A stretch of 64,000 nucleotides of DNA from Oscillospiraceae bacterium (GCA_030153485.1 JAGUQX010000008.1:1-64000), one strand, 5' to 3'; positions 27,804-38,788 are shown, counted from the stretch's first letter. Numbers and translations: made by a program. Notes: generated by a model not told the origin, from the sequence alone.

Positions 27804-28094
27804 GTTTTTTTCTCTTTCTCTATTTCGCATATCTCTATATAGTATATAAGCTTTAGCAACCTCAGCATATTCTTTTATTAATCCTATCTCAACGATATCT
27901 TGAATTTCTTCTACATGTAGTGGATTTTTTTGAATTTTTTTGTCTATCTCTTCTGTAATTTTCATAATTTTTGTATAGTCTATCTCTGTTCCAGTAGCAT
28001 AAGCAGATTTTCGTATAGCATTTACTATTTTTATAACGTCATATCTTTCTCTTAAACCATCTCTTTTAACAACTTCATTATAATGTATAGACAT
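27798..28094 (-). CDS. Stand-alone ATP-cone protein of the ribonucleotide reductase operon
   Basis: 98 residues that form one ATP-cone and nothing more: VVKRDGLRERYDVIKIVNAI at the start (the V-x-K-R-D-G-x-x-E motif), then a helix with RKSAYATGTEID and the C-terminal EYAEVAKAYILYRDMR. ATP-cones bind ATP or dATP and switch ribonucleotide reductase activity; they are normally fused to NrdA or NrdB, or to the zinc ribbon of NrdR. No zinc ribbon is present. The gene follows nrdF by 18 bases. I infer a separate regulatory subunit for the NrdE/NrdF enzyme; a role as a repressor like NrdR is less likely without a DNA-binding part. Confidence 0.85.
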   Translation of the reverse strand: MSIHYNEVVKRDGLRERYDVIKIVNAIRKSAYATGTEIDYTKIMKITEEIDKKIQKNPLHVEEIQDIVEIGLIKEYAEVAKAYILYRDMRNREREKNK

Positions 28095-28112
28095 TTAAAC
28101 AATCTCCTCTAT

Positions 28113-29075
28113 TTAAAAATCAAAATCAGTGTCTTTTAAAGATTCAACTTTTGTGGATTTTATATACCCGTTTCCTTTGGTAGAAAAAAAGTCATGATTT
28201 TTTGTATCAGTTCGCAATCCATTTATTATAATAGGGTTCACTTTTGATTCATCTACATTAAAATAAGGGTCAAACCCAAGATTCATCATGGCTTTATCAG
28301 CATTATATTGTACAAATGTATGAACTTGATCTTGTAGATTAAGTGTTGAATATAGTTCATTTGTATATCTAGTTTCATTATCAAAAAGTTTATTTAATGT
28401 ATTTATAATATTTTTATATACAGTTTCTTGCTGTTTCATAGAAAGTTCTGAAAATAGCTGTTGAGCTAAAATTCCTATATAAACTCCATGAACAGCTTCA
28501 TCTCTAATTATTAGATTTATAATCTCACCGCTGTTCATGAGTTTTCCTTGTCCCGAAAGAAATAAAGGATAGAAAAATCCAGAATAAAAAAGAAAGCTTT
28601 CTAAAAAAACACTTGTCGCCATTGCTTCAACTAATGTTTGTTTATTATTTATGGATTCATAGCTTTTATTTATAATATTTGCTTTTTTTTGAACATGATC
28701 ATTTGATTCAATCCAAACAAAAATTTCGTCAATTCTATCCATACTACATAGGGTGGAAAATATACTACTATAACTTTTTGCATGCATATGCTCCATCGCA
28801 CCCATAAAAGATAAAACAGATTTTTGATGTGGATTATTAAGGGCTTTTGACATTAGTGGTATTCCAATATCTCCTTGCTGTGTATCAAGAAGGGTTAGTC
28901 CACCAAGAACGCGTTCATATGTATATTTTTCTTCATCTGATAAAGTTATATAGTCTAATTTATCGTCTGTCAAAGGAATCTCTTCATCAACCCAGAATTG
29001 TCTAACATTTTGATCCCAAAAAATTTTGGTAAAATCATCTTCCATTCTATTCCAATTTATTGCAGAATATTTCAT
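28113..29075 (-). CDS. nrdF: Class Ib ribonucleotide reductase radical subunit
   Basis: 320 residues. Ferritin-like helices with the metal ligands and radical Tyr in MEHMHAKSYSSIF (E-x-x-H-x-x-x-Y) near residue 95, and a second set in EAMATSVFLESFLFY and RDEAVHGVYIG. The C-terminal tail ends in SLKDTDFDF, the type of acidic/aromatic end that docks on NrdE. The protein carries the tyrosyl radical, made with a dimetal centre and NrdI. No ATP-cone is fused. It lies 29 bases after nrdE. Confidence 0.93.
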   Translation of the reverse strand: MKYSAINWNRMEDDFTKIFWDQNVRQFWVDEEIPLTDDKLDYITLSDEEKYTYERVLGGLTLLDTQQGDIGIPLMSKALNNPHQKSVLSFMGAMEHMHAKSYSSIFSTLCSMDRIDEIFVWIESNDHVQKKANIINKSYESINNKQTLVEAMATSVFLESFLFYSGFFYPLFLSGQGKLMNSGEIINLIIRDEAVHGVYIGILAQQLFSELSMKQQETVYKNIINTLNKLFDNETRYTNELYSTLNLQDQVHTFVQYNADKAMMNLGFDPYFNVDESKVNPIIINGLRTDTKNHDFFSTKGNGYIKSTKVESLKDTDFDF

Positions 29076-29104
29076 TATATAATATATCTCCTTTTAATAG
29101 GGGG

Positions 29105-31183
29105 TTATACAGAACACGCCATACAATTTTCTATAGTTAAATTTTTTGTTCTTGTGTAGTAAAGACTTTTTAGTCCTTTTTGCCAAGCGTATATATATAA
29201 TTTGGCGAGGTCTCTTGTAGTGGTATTATTTGTTGCAAAAAGAGTTGTGCTAATTCCTTGGTCTACATGATTTTGAACTTCTGAAACAAGGTCTATAACA
29301 TTTTTCATATCCATATTATATGCTGATTTATAAAAAAAGAAATTATCAGATGAAAGGTATGGCATAGGATAATAAGTAGTTGCATTTCCATATGTTCTTG
29401 TTTCTATATGATCTACAATCGGAGCTATAGATGGAGTTGAATTTTGGATATATGATATTGATTGTGTTGGGGCTATGGCAAGTCTATATGCGTGATATAA
29501 TCCATTCTGCATAACTTCATTTTTTAAACTATCCCATTTATTAATATCTGGGATAGGAATGTCTTTAAATATATTTTTTATTATATCAGTTTTGGGAGAA
29601 AAATCTTCTTCTAGATATTTATCAAAATATACTCCTGAAGCATAGTCTGATTTATCAAAATATTTAAATGTTTCATCTTTTTCTTTTGCGATTAACATGC
29701 TTTTTTCTATAGAATAATAATTTATTATCATAAAGAAAGTTCTTACAAAATCTCTAGCTTCATCACTTTCATAGTTTATATGATTTTTGGCCAAAAATCC
29801 ATGAAGGTTCATAGCACCAAGACCAATTGAATGAAAATCTCTATTTGCTTTAGATATACTAGGTGCGTTATTTACATTTGATAGAATACTAACACATGTT
29901 AAAGCATCAACAGCTGTATGAACAATACTTCTGATATCTTTGCTTTCCATCGTGTTTGCTATATTTAAAGATCCAAGATTACAGCTTACGTCATATCCTA
30001 TTTCATCTTCTTCACCGTAGTTGTTTATTATAGAAGTTTTCTGTATTTGAAATATTTCTGTACAAAGATTAGACATTTTTATATCCCCTACATTTTTAAG
30101 AGGATTAAATTTATTTGCAGTTGATTTATATACAATATATGGATATCCAGATTCAAATTGTGTTTGAGCAATTTTTATTAAAAGTTGTCTTGCATTAATA
30201 AGTTTTTTTTGAACCTTATTATTTTCTAAAAGTTTATTATACATGATGTCCATATCCATATCATCCATATGTTTATTATATTGTTTATAAACAGTTAGTG
30301 GAGCAAATAGAGCTATTTGCTTATTTTCTTTCGCCAGTTCAAAAAATTTATCGGATATAATTAAAGCTACGGAAAGTGTTTGTATTCTACTTTTTTCATC
30401 TGAATTTATCTTTTTAGTATCAAGAAAATCTTCTACATCCCAGTGAAAAATATTTAAATAGACTGCCCCCGCTCCTTTTCTCTGACCCATTTGATCGGCA
30501 TAGCTAAAAGAATCTTCTAACAATTTCATAACAGGAACAATTCCTTTACATGCATGTGAAACATCCTTTATTGTCTCGCTTTTTCCACGTAATTTTGAGA
30601 GATTTAAAGCAACTCCTCCACCTATTTTTGAAAGTTGCATGGATGTTCCAATATTAAATGATATAGAATTTAATGTGTCATCTAACTCTAATAAAAAGCA
30701 AGAAACCATCTCTCCTCTTCTAGCTTTTCCTGCATTTAAAAACGTTGGAGTTGCTGGTTGATATTGTTGGTTTATCATAGAAAGACCCATTGATATTGCC
30801 AAATCTATATCTCCTTGAGCAAGGTATAGAGAAGCAGATATTATTCTGTCTTGATATGTTTCTAAATATTTTTGTTTATCATTGCTTTTAAGAGAATAGT
30901 CTTTATAGAATTTTGATATAGCCATAAACGACTGAAATTCAAAATTTATAGAATATATAGTTTCTTTTATTTTCAAGATATCAGATTTACTATATGTCTC
31001 AAAAAAGTCTACATAATAGTCATTCTGTATTAAATATTCTATTCTTTGTATATAATCATCAAAACTAATCATCTTATTATCGATTTCTTTTTGGAATTCT
31101 ATGATGGCTTCTTTGTCTTTTTTAAGGTTAAAAAATCCGTCAACTTTCATCATAATTTCATTATTTTTTTCTAAATAAATCAA
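29105..31183 (-). CDS. nrdE: Class Ib ribonucleotide reductase catalytic subunit
   Basis: 692 residues, normal for NrdE. Reduces ribonucleoside diphosphates. Visible active-site elements: MVSCFLLE near residue 160 (first redox Cys), NLCTEIF with the Asn/Cys/Glu triad near 370, CNLGSLNIAN (second redox Cys) near 395, LYYTRTKN near the end, and the C-terminal shuttle CMACSV. Like other class Ib NrdE it lacks the N-terminal ATP-cone, which in this operon is supplied as a separate gene. The start overlaps the end of nrdI by 23 bases. Confidence 0.95.
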   Translation of the reverse strand: MIYLEKNNEIMMKVDGFFNLKKDKEAIIEFQKEIDNKMISFDDYIQRIEYLIQNDYYVDFFETYSKSDILKIKETIYSINFEFQSFMAISKFYKDYSLKSNDKQKYLETYQDRIISASLYLAQGDIDLAISMGLSMINQQYQPATPTFLNAGKARRGEMVSCFLLELDDTLNSISFNIGTSMQLSKIGGGVALNLSKLRGKSETIKDVSHACKGIVPVMKLLEDSFSYADQMGQRKGAGAVYLNIFHWDVEDFLDTKKINSDEKSRIQTLSVALIISDKFFELAKENKQIALFAPLTVYKQYNKHMDDMDMDIMYNKLLENNKVQKKLINARQLLIKIAQTQFESGYPYIVYKSTANKFNPLKNVGDIKMSNLCTEIFQIQKTSIINNYGEEDEIGYDVSCNLGSLNIANTMESKDIRSIVHTAVDALTCVSILSNVNNAPSISKANRDFHSIGLGAMNLHGFLAKNHINYESDEARDFVRTFFMIINYYSIEKSMLIAKEKDETFKYFDKSDYASGVYFDKYLEEDFSPKTDIIKNIFKDIPIPDINKWDSLKNEVMQNGLYHAYRLAIAPTQSISYIQNSTPSIAPIVDHIETRTYGNATTYYPMPYLSSDNFFFYKSAYNMDMKNVIDLVSEVQNHVDQGISTTLFATNNTTTRDLAKLYIYAWQKGLKSLYYTRTKNLTIENCMACSV

Positions 31184-31535
31184 AATTATTAACTCCTTTT
31201 TCTACTATAGTTACATCTTTTTGAAATCCAGAAGATTCAAATTTGTGAAGTATTGGTACAGAAAATTTATATGAGATTATATCCGCAGAATTTGCAAAAT
31301 ATTTACCAAAAGATCTGTTTCCACTAGAAATAACTCCAACTAAAAATTTACTATGTTTAGTTATAAATGTATCTACATTTTTTGGAACTTCTCCAAGTTG
31401 TGCGGTATATGTTATAATTATAAATTCTTCATCTATAGTGTCAATATCTTCTATATTTACTATGGTGTGATTTACATTAAGTTTTTTAACAAATTTTAGA
31501 ACGTTGCCTGTTTTAGAGCAAAATGCTATAATCAT
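31161..31535 (-). CDS. nrdI: Flavodoxin-like NrdI, activator of NrdF
   Basis: 124 residues. FMN-binding loop AFCSKTGNVLKFVKKL at the N-terminus and the GVISSGNRSFGKYFANSADI segment of NrdI near residue 90. NrdI delivers the oxidant that builds the manganese-tyrosyl cofactor of NrdF. Its presence fixes this as a class Ib system, which needs oxygen. First gene of the nrdI-nrdE-nrdF-ATP-cone operon. Confidence 0.93.
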   Translation of the reverse strand: MIIAFCSKTGNVLKFVKKLNVNHTIVNIEDIDTIDEEFIIITYTAQLGEVPKNVDTFITKHSKFLVGVISSGNRSFGKYFANSADIISYKFSVPILHKFESSGFQKDVTIVEKGVNNFDLFRKK

Positions 31536-31639
31536 ATTTACCTCTGTGTATTATTATAAAATCATTTATAATAATACCACAATTAGATCATATTGAATAT
31601 CATAATTATTTTATACTTAGATTGGAGTGTATTTATTTC

Positions 31640-32044
31640 ATGGATATATTATATAAATTTGAAAAAACGGTTGATACACAGAAACTTGTAAATCTTTTTA
31701 AATCTGTAGACTGGAAATCAGGAGACTATCCAGAAGACCTTACAAAAGCTATCGAAAATTCTCATCAAGTGATAACAGCTTTTGATGGGGATAGATTAGT
31801 TGGGATAATAAATGGGATTAGTGATGGATATATGGTTGTATATTTTAGTTATGTAATAGTTCATCCAGATTATCATGGTAAAAAAATAGGTGAAGCTATG
31901 ATGAGTTCTATGCTTAAGTTTTATGAAAATTTAAAGGTTAAAGTTTTGATGTCATATAATGCTTCAAATGGATTTTATAAAAAACTTGGATTTATAGAAG
32001 AGGAAGGGAAAACAATATACATTCAAAAAAAAGACGGTTTTTAA
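31640..32044 (+). CDS. GNAT-family acetyltransferase
   Basis: 134 residues from ATG 31640 (GGAGTG ten bases before it); a TTG at 31622 in frame would sit on that ribosome site. GNAT fold with strand VVYFSYVIVHPDYHGKKIG, giving the acetyl-CoA loop H-x-G-K-K-I-G-E-A, and the C-terminal NASNGFYKKLGF, with the Tyr often used as general acid. Substrate unknown; the sequence style is that of small-molecule or aminoglycoside-like acetyltransferases. It stands 25 bases ahead of thyA and may be co-transcribed with thyA and folA. Confidence 0.85.
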   Translation: MDILYKFEKTVDTQKLVNLFKSVDWKSGDYPEDLTKAIENSHQVITAFDGDRLVGIINGISDGYMVVYFSYVIVHPDYHGKKIGEAMMSSMLKFYENLKVKVLMSYNASNGFYKKLGFIEEEGKTIYIQKKDGF

Positions 32045-32069
32045 TATAATAATAAATGAGGTATATTTT

Positions 32070-32897
32070 ATGAGTGGTTTTGACGAATTATTTATAGATA
32101 ATTGTATTAAAATATTATCTAATAAAGTTGATAATAATATAGAAACAAGGGCGAAATGGTCTGACGGGACACCTGCGTATACAGCAAAAACTTTTGGTTT
32201 AATTAATAGATATGACCTTTCAACAGAATTTCCTATTATGACATTGAGATATTTAAATTTTAAAGCATTAGTTGATGAAATATTATGGATTTGGCAAAAA
32301 AAGTCAAATAAAACGTCTGATTTATCTAGTAAAATATGGGATAATTGGGCGGATAAAGATGGAACAATAGGAAAAGCATATGGCTATCAATTAGCGGTTA
32401 AACATAAATATAATGAAGGTGAATTTGATCAAGTTGATCGAATTTTATACGATCTTAAATATAATAAATATAGTCGTCGTATAATATCAAATATATATAA
32501 CCATGGGGATTTATCCGAGATGGGTTTATATCCATGTGCATATAGCATGACTTTTAATGTTACTGGAAATAGATTAAACGGAATTTTAAATCAAAGATCT
32601 CAGGATATGCTTGTTGCAAATAGCTGGAATGTAACTCAGTATGCTATTCTAATGCATATGTTTGCCATATCATCTGGACTAGAAGTTGGCGAATTAGTTC
32701 ATGTAATTTCAGATGCTCATATATACGATAGGCATATAGATATTGTTAAATCCTTAATAAAAAATCAATCTCATCCATCTCCTAAGCTTGTTATTGACAA
32801 TAATATTTCTGATTTTTATAAATTTGATGTTAGTAGTTTTAAATTAGATGGGTATAATTTTAGTGAAAAAATAAATAATATACCTGTTGCTATATAG
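32070..32897 (+). CDS. thyA: Thymidylate synthase
   Basis: 275 residues. Methylates dUMP with methylenetetrahydrofolate. The N-terminal RAKWSDGTPAYTAKTFGLIN, the catalytic Cys in LYPCAYSMTF near residue 155, NQRSQDMLVANSWNVTQYA and the DAHIYDRHIDIV near 215 are the ThyA landmarks. After the catalytic Cys the usual His is replaced by Ala. Its product dihydrofolate is recycled by folA, encoded 19 bases downstream, a natural pair. Confidence 0.95.
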   Translation: MSGFDELFIDNCIKILSNKVDNNIETRAKWSDGTPAYTAKTFGLINRYDLSTEFPIMTLRYLNFKALVDEILWIWQKKSNKTSDLSSKIWDNWADKDGTIGKAYGYQLAVKHKYNEGEFDQVDRILYDLKYNKYSRRIISNIYNHGDLSEMGLYPCAYSMTFNVTGNRLNGILNQRSQDMLVANSWNVTQYAILMHMFAISSGLEVGELVHVISDAHIYDRHIDIVKSLIKNQSHPSPKLVIDNNISDFYKFDVSSFKLDGYNFSEKINNIPVAI

Positions 32898-32916
32898 AAA
32901 TTTGTGAAGGTATATT

Positions 32917-33420
32917 ATGAAATTTATAGTTGCGATAGATATAAATAGGGGAATTGGATTTAACGGAAATCTTCTTTTAAAAATTCCAGAAGATATGTCT
33001 TTTTTTAAAAAAACAACTTTAGGAAATATTATAGTCATGGGGAGAAACACATATGAATCTTTGCCAAATAAAGCTCCTCTTTTTGGGAGAATAAATGTTA
33101 TATTAACCAGAAATAAAGATATAAACCCAGATGGATTTATAACATTTTATACAGAAAAAAGTCTTAGAGAATATCTTGAAAAAGAGATACTAAAAGACAT
33201 CTTTGTAATAGGCGGAGAACAGATATATAATATTTTTCAAAAAGATTTTACAGAGGGATATGTCACACAGATAGATTATTCTTTTAATGCAGATTGTTTT
33301 TTTCCAGATATTTTTAAAGATGGGAATATGCTTTTGGATGAAACTATTTCTACTGGAGTATATAAAAATATAGAATATAAAATAGAAAAATATGTAAATA
33401 AGAAGACAAATAAATGCTAA
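32917..33420 (+). CDS. folA: Dihydrofolate reductase
   Basis: 167 residues. Landmarks: VAIDINRGIGFNGNLLLKIP at the start, EDMSFFKKTTLGNIIVMGRN, ESLPNKAPLFGR with the NADPH-binding Arg, and FVIGGEQIYNIF. Uses NADPH to restore tetrahydrofolate after thymidylate synthesis. Ribosome site GAAGG before ATG 32917. Followed directly by a terminator. Confidence 0.95.
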   Translation: MKFIVAIDINRGIGFNGNLLLKIPEDMSFFKKTTLGNIIVMGRNTYESLPNKAPLFGRINVILTRNKDINPDGFITFYTEKSLREYLEKEILKDIFVIGGEQIYNIFQKDFTEGYVTQIDYSFNADCFFPDIFKDGNMLLDETISTGVYKNIEYKIEKYVNKKTNKC

Positions 33421-33464
33421 AAAACACTAACAAATATTTTATAATATTGTTTAGTGTTTTTTTT
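33421..33464 (+). terminator. Terminator after folA
   Basis: 18-base arms with a two-base internal mismatch, loop TTAT, then a run of Ts. It starts one base after the folA stop codon. Confidence 0.85.
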
Positions 33465-33496
33465 ATTTAAATATTTTATATAGGGAGATTAATTAT

Positions 33497-33850
33497 ATGC
33501 ATATTGAAATAAGCAATGTAAAAAATGCAGTTGAAGATAAAAAGATGTTAGGTAGATATGGATCATTTTTTATTACATATTTTATAAATATTGATATAGA
33601 TAATAATCTTAGTATTGTCAAGAAAAATATATATAAGTATATAGATATTTTTGCATATATTGATAGATTATGTGAAACTTTATATGAAAGATTATTTGTT
33701 TTATTTATTGAGCAGAACGATTCTTGTTTTAGTTCATTGTCTGATAGTATAGAATTCTATAATACAATTAGTAAAGAAATTAATCTTGAAATAATTTCTT
33801 TTATTAAATATAAAATAGATAGAGTTTGTAAAAAAACTTTTGAAATATAA
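33497..33850 (+). CDS. Unknown small protein
   Basis: 117 residues, not recognised. It has a good ribosome site (GGGAG, 9 bases before ATG 33497) and its own spacing from folA, so it looks real. Sequence: rich in Ile, Tyr, Asp and Lys, predicted mixed helix and strand, with an aromatic middle section (YIDIFAYIDRLCETLYERLF). No signal peptide, membrane segment, metal motif or repeat. It lies alone between folA and the convergent groEL. Confidence 0.55.
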   Translation: MHIEISNVKNAVEDKKMLGRYGSFFITYFINIDIDNNLSIVKKNIYKYIDIFAYIDRLCETLYERLFVLFIEQNDSCFSSLSDSIEFYNTISKEINLEIISFIKYKIDRVCKKTFEI

Positions 33851-33969
33851 ATTATATATTATAGATGACGATATTATGTATGTAGCGGTTATTAGAATAT
33901 AGAAAATTAGCTGTTATTAGGATTTAATTTTATTGGGGTAAGGGAACCAGATAAAAAAATTGTTAATTT

Positions 33970-34009
33970 AAATAAAAGAAGAGGACTATAAAGCCCTCTT
34001 CTTTTATTT
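33970..34009. terminator. Terminator of groES-groEL
   Basis: Stem AAATAAAAGAAGAGG with its complement, loop of about ten bases, followed on the - strand by a T-rich tail. It lies 35 bases beyond the groEL stop. Confidence 0.85.
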
Positions 34010-34043
34010 TTATGTATAAATATAAGAGTATCTAATTAATATA

Positions 34044-35723
<1,680 letters not shown>

Positions 35724-35741
35724 TTATTATTTATATTAAAA

Positions 35742-36035
<294 letters not shown>

Positions 36036-36059
36036 CTAAATTAATAAAAATTTGATTAG

Positions 36060-36086
36060 TTAGCACTCTTATTATTATACTGCTAA
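36060..36086. promoter_or_regulatory. CIRCE element of groES-groEL
   Basis: TTAGCACTC, nine bases, TACTGCTAA. The left half is perfect, the right half matches 7 of 9 against GAGTGCTAA. HrcA is encoded at 38789, so this is its expected target. The operator lies between the promoter and the groES start on the - strand. Confidence 0.9.
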
Positions 36087-36098
36087 CTGATAATATTA

Positions 36099-36126
36099 AT
36101 TGTACTAATAAAATAAAAAAAATCAA
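36099..36126 (-). promoter_or_regulatory. Promoter of groES-groEL
   Basis: On the - strand TTGATT (36126-36121), 16 bases and TACAAT (36104-36099). The CIRCE element begins about 12 bases downstream. Confidence 0.6.
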
Positions 36127-36169
36127 GTCTTTTTTAGATAAAATATATTTTTTGTGTAAATTAGACAAT

Positions 36170-37345
36170 TTATATCCTTATCATAGATTGATATTCTTTT
36201 GATATATCAAAATTAGATGAACATCCCATAGAGAATAGAATAGATGTATTTAAAGTGTTTATTGATTGTTTTGGAAATTTTTTTTGGATAGGTGCAAAGC
36301 TGTTAAATATTGGCAGAGAAGAAGTTTTTTTAGCTATTTTAATAAGTTCAATTCCTTTTTCGTTTGCACCTAGTATTCTAATATATTTGGGTTGTTCTAA
36401 ATTTTGATTTTTTGTCATATATAAAACAAGTTGAAAAACTATTCGTCTAATTCTTGATAATGTATATCTTTTTGTTTTTATATTTATGAAAAATTCTTTT
36501 AAACTATTAGATTTTTTTGCAATATTTATTATTCTATTTTCAAGACCTTCATCTATATCTAATATATATTTAAAATTTTCTGGAGTAGAAGTTTTTAATT
36601 TATATAGGATAATATTTTCTATATTGTTAATATTAAATATATTGTTAGAACTTTTTATATATTCTAGATAACTATTTTCCATAATAAAATTTTTTATAGA
36701 ATCTAATCCATTAGTTATTATGCTATTTCTAATAAAAGATGCACTAGCAAATTCTTGGATAGGATAGTGTTGATGATGGTCTACAAATTTTCTTTTTATG
36801 GTTGTAGGTATAATAGATGATTTATAAAAATTCAAAGCTTTTATATATTCTATTCCTAGTGTATTATTTGGTTTATTAAATATTTCAGCGATATTTTCTC
36901 CGTATATATCTGAAATTGTTTTTGAAATAGCAGAAGGATAACTTATTCCTTTTTTTATATTTAATTTAAACATTTCATTATTTTTTAAATTTGTTGAAAT
37001 ATTTGCTCCATGGATTATATTTTTAATGTTTCCATCTTCAGATCCAAAACAAAGTTGATTAACGATTCCAAGATTTTCTAGTATATAGATAGAAGCTTTG
37101 GAGAATATTTCAGCGCAACAGCCAGAAAATTCAGGAGGAATTTCTATCATAAGATCTATTCCATTTTCTATTGCTGTTTTTGTTCTAGTCCATTTAGAAA
37201 ATATAGAAAGATCTCCTCTTTGCATTAAATGACCACTCATAATTCCTATAATATGGGATACACCAGTATTTCTTATAGAATCTATTTGATATTTATGACC
37301 TTTATGAAAAGGATTATATTCGCATATTATGCTAGAAACTATCAT
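36170..37345 (-). CDS. tmcAL: tRNA(Met) cytidine acetate ligase
   Basis: 391 residues, the former YlbM/DUF795 family. The nucleotidyl-transferase motif is CEYNPFHKGHKYQI (H-x-G-H) at the N-terminus, followed by GIMSGHLMQRGD and FGSEDGN. TmcAL activates acetate with ATP and transfers it to cytidine at the wobble position of elongator tRNA(Met). It is divergent from ackA, which makes acetyl phosphate from acetate, so both neighbours use the same substrate. A start at ATG 37345 has only a weak ribosome site. Confidence 0.9.
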   Translation of the reverse strand: MIVSSIICEYNPFHKGHKYQIDSIRNTGVSHIIGIMSGHLMQRGDLSIFSKWTRTKTAIENGIDLMIEIPPEFSGCCAEIFSKASIYILENLGIVNQLCFGSEDGNIKNIIHGANISTNLKNNEMFKLNIKKGISYPSAISKTISDIYGENIAEIFNKPNNTLGIEYIKALNFYKSSIIPTTIKRKFVDHHQHYPIQEFASASFIRNSIITNGLDSIKNFIMENSYLEYIKSSNNIFNINNIENIILYKLKTSTPENFKYILDIDEGLENRIINIAKKSNSLKEFFINIKTKRYTLSRIRRIVFQLVLYMTKNQNLEQPKYIRILGANEKGIELIKIAKKTSSLPIFNSFAPIQKKFPKQSINTLNTSILFSMGCSSNFDISKEYQSMIRI

Positions 37346-37456
37346 TATATAAATCTCCCCTACTTGAATTATAGCTTAGCTATGATATAATACTTATATT
37401 ATACGATATTAATCTAAATATATATATATTTTCTAATTTGAAAGGAATTTGTATTC

Positions 37457-38662
37457 ATGAAAATTCTTGTTATAAATGCGGGGAGTTCTTCTTTAAAATA
37501 TCAACTAATTAATATGGATGGAGAAGATGTTATAGCCAAAGGAATTTGCGAACGAATAGGTGTAGGTGGCAAAATTGTTCATAAAATAGGCGACCAAGTT
37601 GTTCTATCAGAGGAGACTGATTTTAGTGATCATTCGGATGCATTTTCTAAACTATTAGATGTACTTTTAACTGGAAAAGGTAAGGTTATAAATAGTATAT
37701 CTGAAATAGATGCTATTGGACATAGAATTGTTCAAGGTGCAGAAAAGTTTCATGAATCTGTTTTAATAACAGATGATGTGTTAAAGATAATTATAGACAT
37801 ATCTGATTTAGCACCACTGCACAATCCATCACAAGTTCAGGCTATACAAGCATGTATCTCAATTTTTGGAAAAGATATTCCACAGATTGCAACATTTGAT
37901 ACCGCATTTCATCAAACAATGCCAGAAAAAGCATATATATATGGAATACCATATGAATATTATGAAAAATATAATATCAGAAAATATGGATTTCATGGAA
38001 CTTCTCATAGATTTGTAAGTAGAAGAATGGCAGATTTATTGGGAAAACATATTATGGATCTTAAAATAGTTACATGTCATCTTGGAAACGGATGTTCAGT
38101 AGCGGCAATTGATGGGGGAAAATCTATAGACACTTCAATGGGATTTACACCTTTGGATGGTCTTTTGATGGGAACAAGATCTGGTGCAGTAGATCCATCG
38201 GTTTTATTATATATAATGGATAAAGAAGGTATCACTCCATGGGATATGAGTGATATGTTGAATAAAAAATCAGGTATATTTGGTATTTCTGGGGGAATAA
38301 CAGATGATAGAGATCTTAGAAAAGCTTCTGCTGAGGGAGATAAAAGAGCAACTTTGGCTGGGAAGATTCAAAGATATCAAATAAAAAAACTTATTGGATC
38401 TTATGCAGCGGCTATGGGTGGAATAGATGCTGTTGTTTTTACAGGTGGAATAGGGGAAAATTCTGCGCTTGTTAGAGAAAAAGTTTGCGATTATATGAAT
38501 TTCTTAGGACTAAATTTTGATAAAGACAAAAACATAAAACTTAATGGAAAAGAAGCGGAAATCTCTTGTGAAAATTCTAGAGTTAAAGCTTGGATAATTC
38601 CAACAAATGAAGAGTTGCTTATAGCACAGGATACACAAAAAATTATTAATAGAATAAGATAG
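37457..38662 (+). CDS. ackA: Acetate kinase
   Basis: 401 residues. Landmarks: VINAGSSSLKYQLI at the start, TFDTAFHQTMP near 150, GFHGTSHRFVSRR near 178, GTRSGAVDPSVLLYIM near 240, and VFTGGIGENSALVRE near 330. Interconverts acetate and acetyl phosphate with ATP, the usual energy-yielding end of clostridial fermentation. No pta gene adjoins it. The ribosome site is GAAAGGA. Confidence 0.96.
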   Translation: MKILVINAGSSSLKYQLINMDGEDVIAKGICERIGVGGKIVHKIGDQVVLSEETDFSDHSDAFSKLLDVLLTGKGKVINSISEIDAIGHRIVQGAEKFHESVLITDDVLKIIIDISDLAPLHNPSQVQAIQACISIFGKDIPQIATFDTAFHQTMPEKAYIYGIPYEYYEKYNIRKYGFHGTSHRFVSRRMADLLGKHIMDLKIVTCHLGNGCSVAAIDGGKSIDTSMGFTPLDGLLMGTRSGAVDPSVLLYIMDKEGITPWDMSDMLNKKSGIFGISGGITDDRDLRKASAEGDKRATLAGKIQRYQIKKLIGSYAAAMGGIDAVVFTGGIGENSALVREKVCDYMNFLGLNFDKDKNIKLNGKEAEISCENSRVKAWIIPTNEELLIAQDTQKIINRIR

Positions 38663-38682
38663 AAAAAAACTCAAAAAAACTA

Positions 38683-38711
38683 TTGACAACAGTTTAAATA
38701 CGTGTTAGATT
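38683..38711 (+). promoter_or_regulatory. Promoter of hrcA-grpE-dnaK
   Basis: TTGACA 38683-38688, 17 bases, TAGATT 38706-38711, followed at once by the CIRCE element, whose outer arm overlaps the -10 box. Confidence 0.8.
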
Positions 38712-38750
38712 ATCATTAGCACTCTATCAAGATGAGTGCTAATGATAATC
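38708..38750. promoter_or_regulatory. Perfect, extended CIRCE element of the dnaK operon
   Basis: TTAGCACTC (38716-38724), nine bases, GAGTGCTAA (38734-38742), identical to the consensus. The symmetry continues outward to 17-bp arms (38708-38750). HrcA, the first gene behind it, should repress its own operon here. Confidence 0.97.
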
Positions 38751-38788
38751 TTGTTTTATAGGATTTCTAGGAGGAGGCTTTAGAAAGA

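Noticed and set aside
33851..33969. Possible small RNA in the gap before the groEL terminator
   Set aside because: The GGGGTAAGGGAACC stretch is locally G-rich, but I find no pairing partner or promoter convincing enough to call it.
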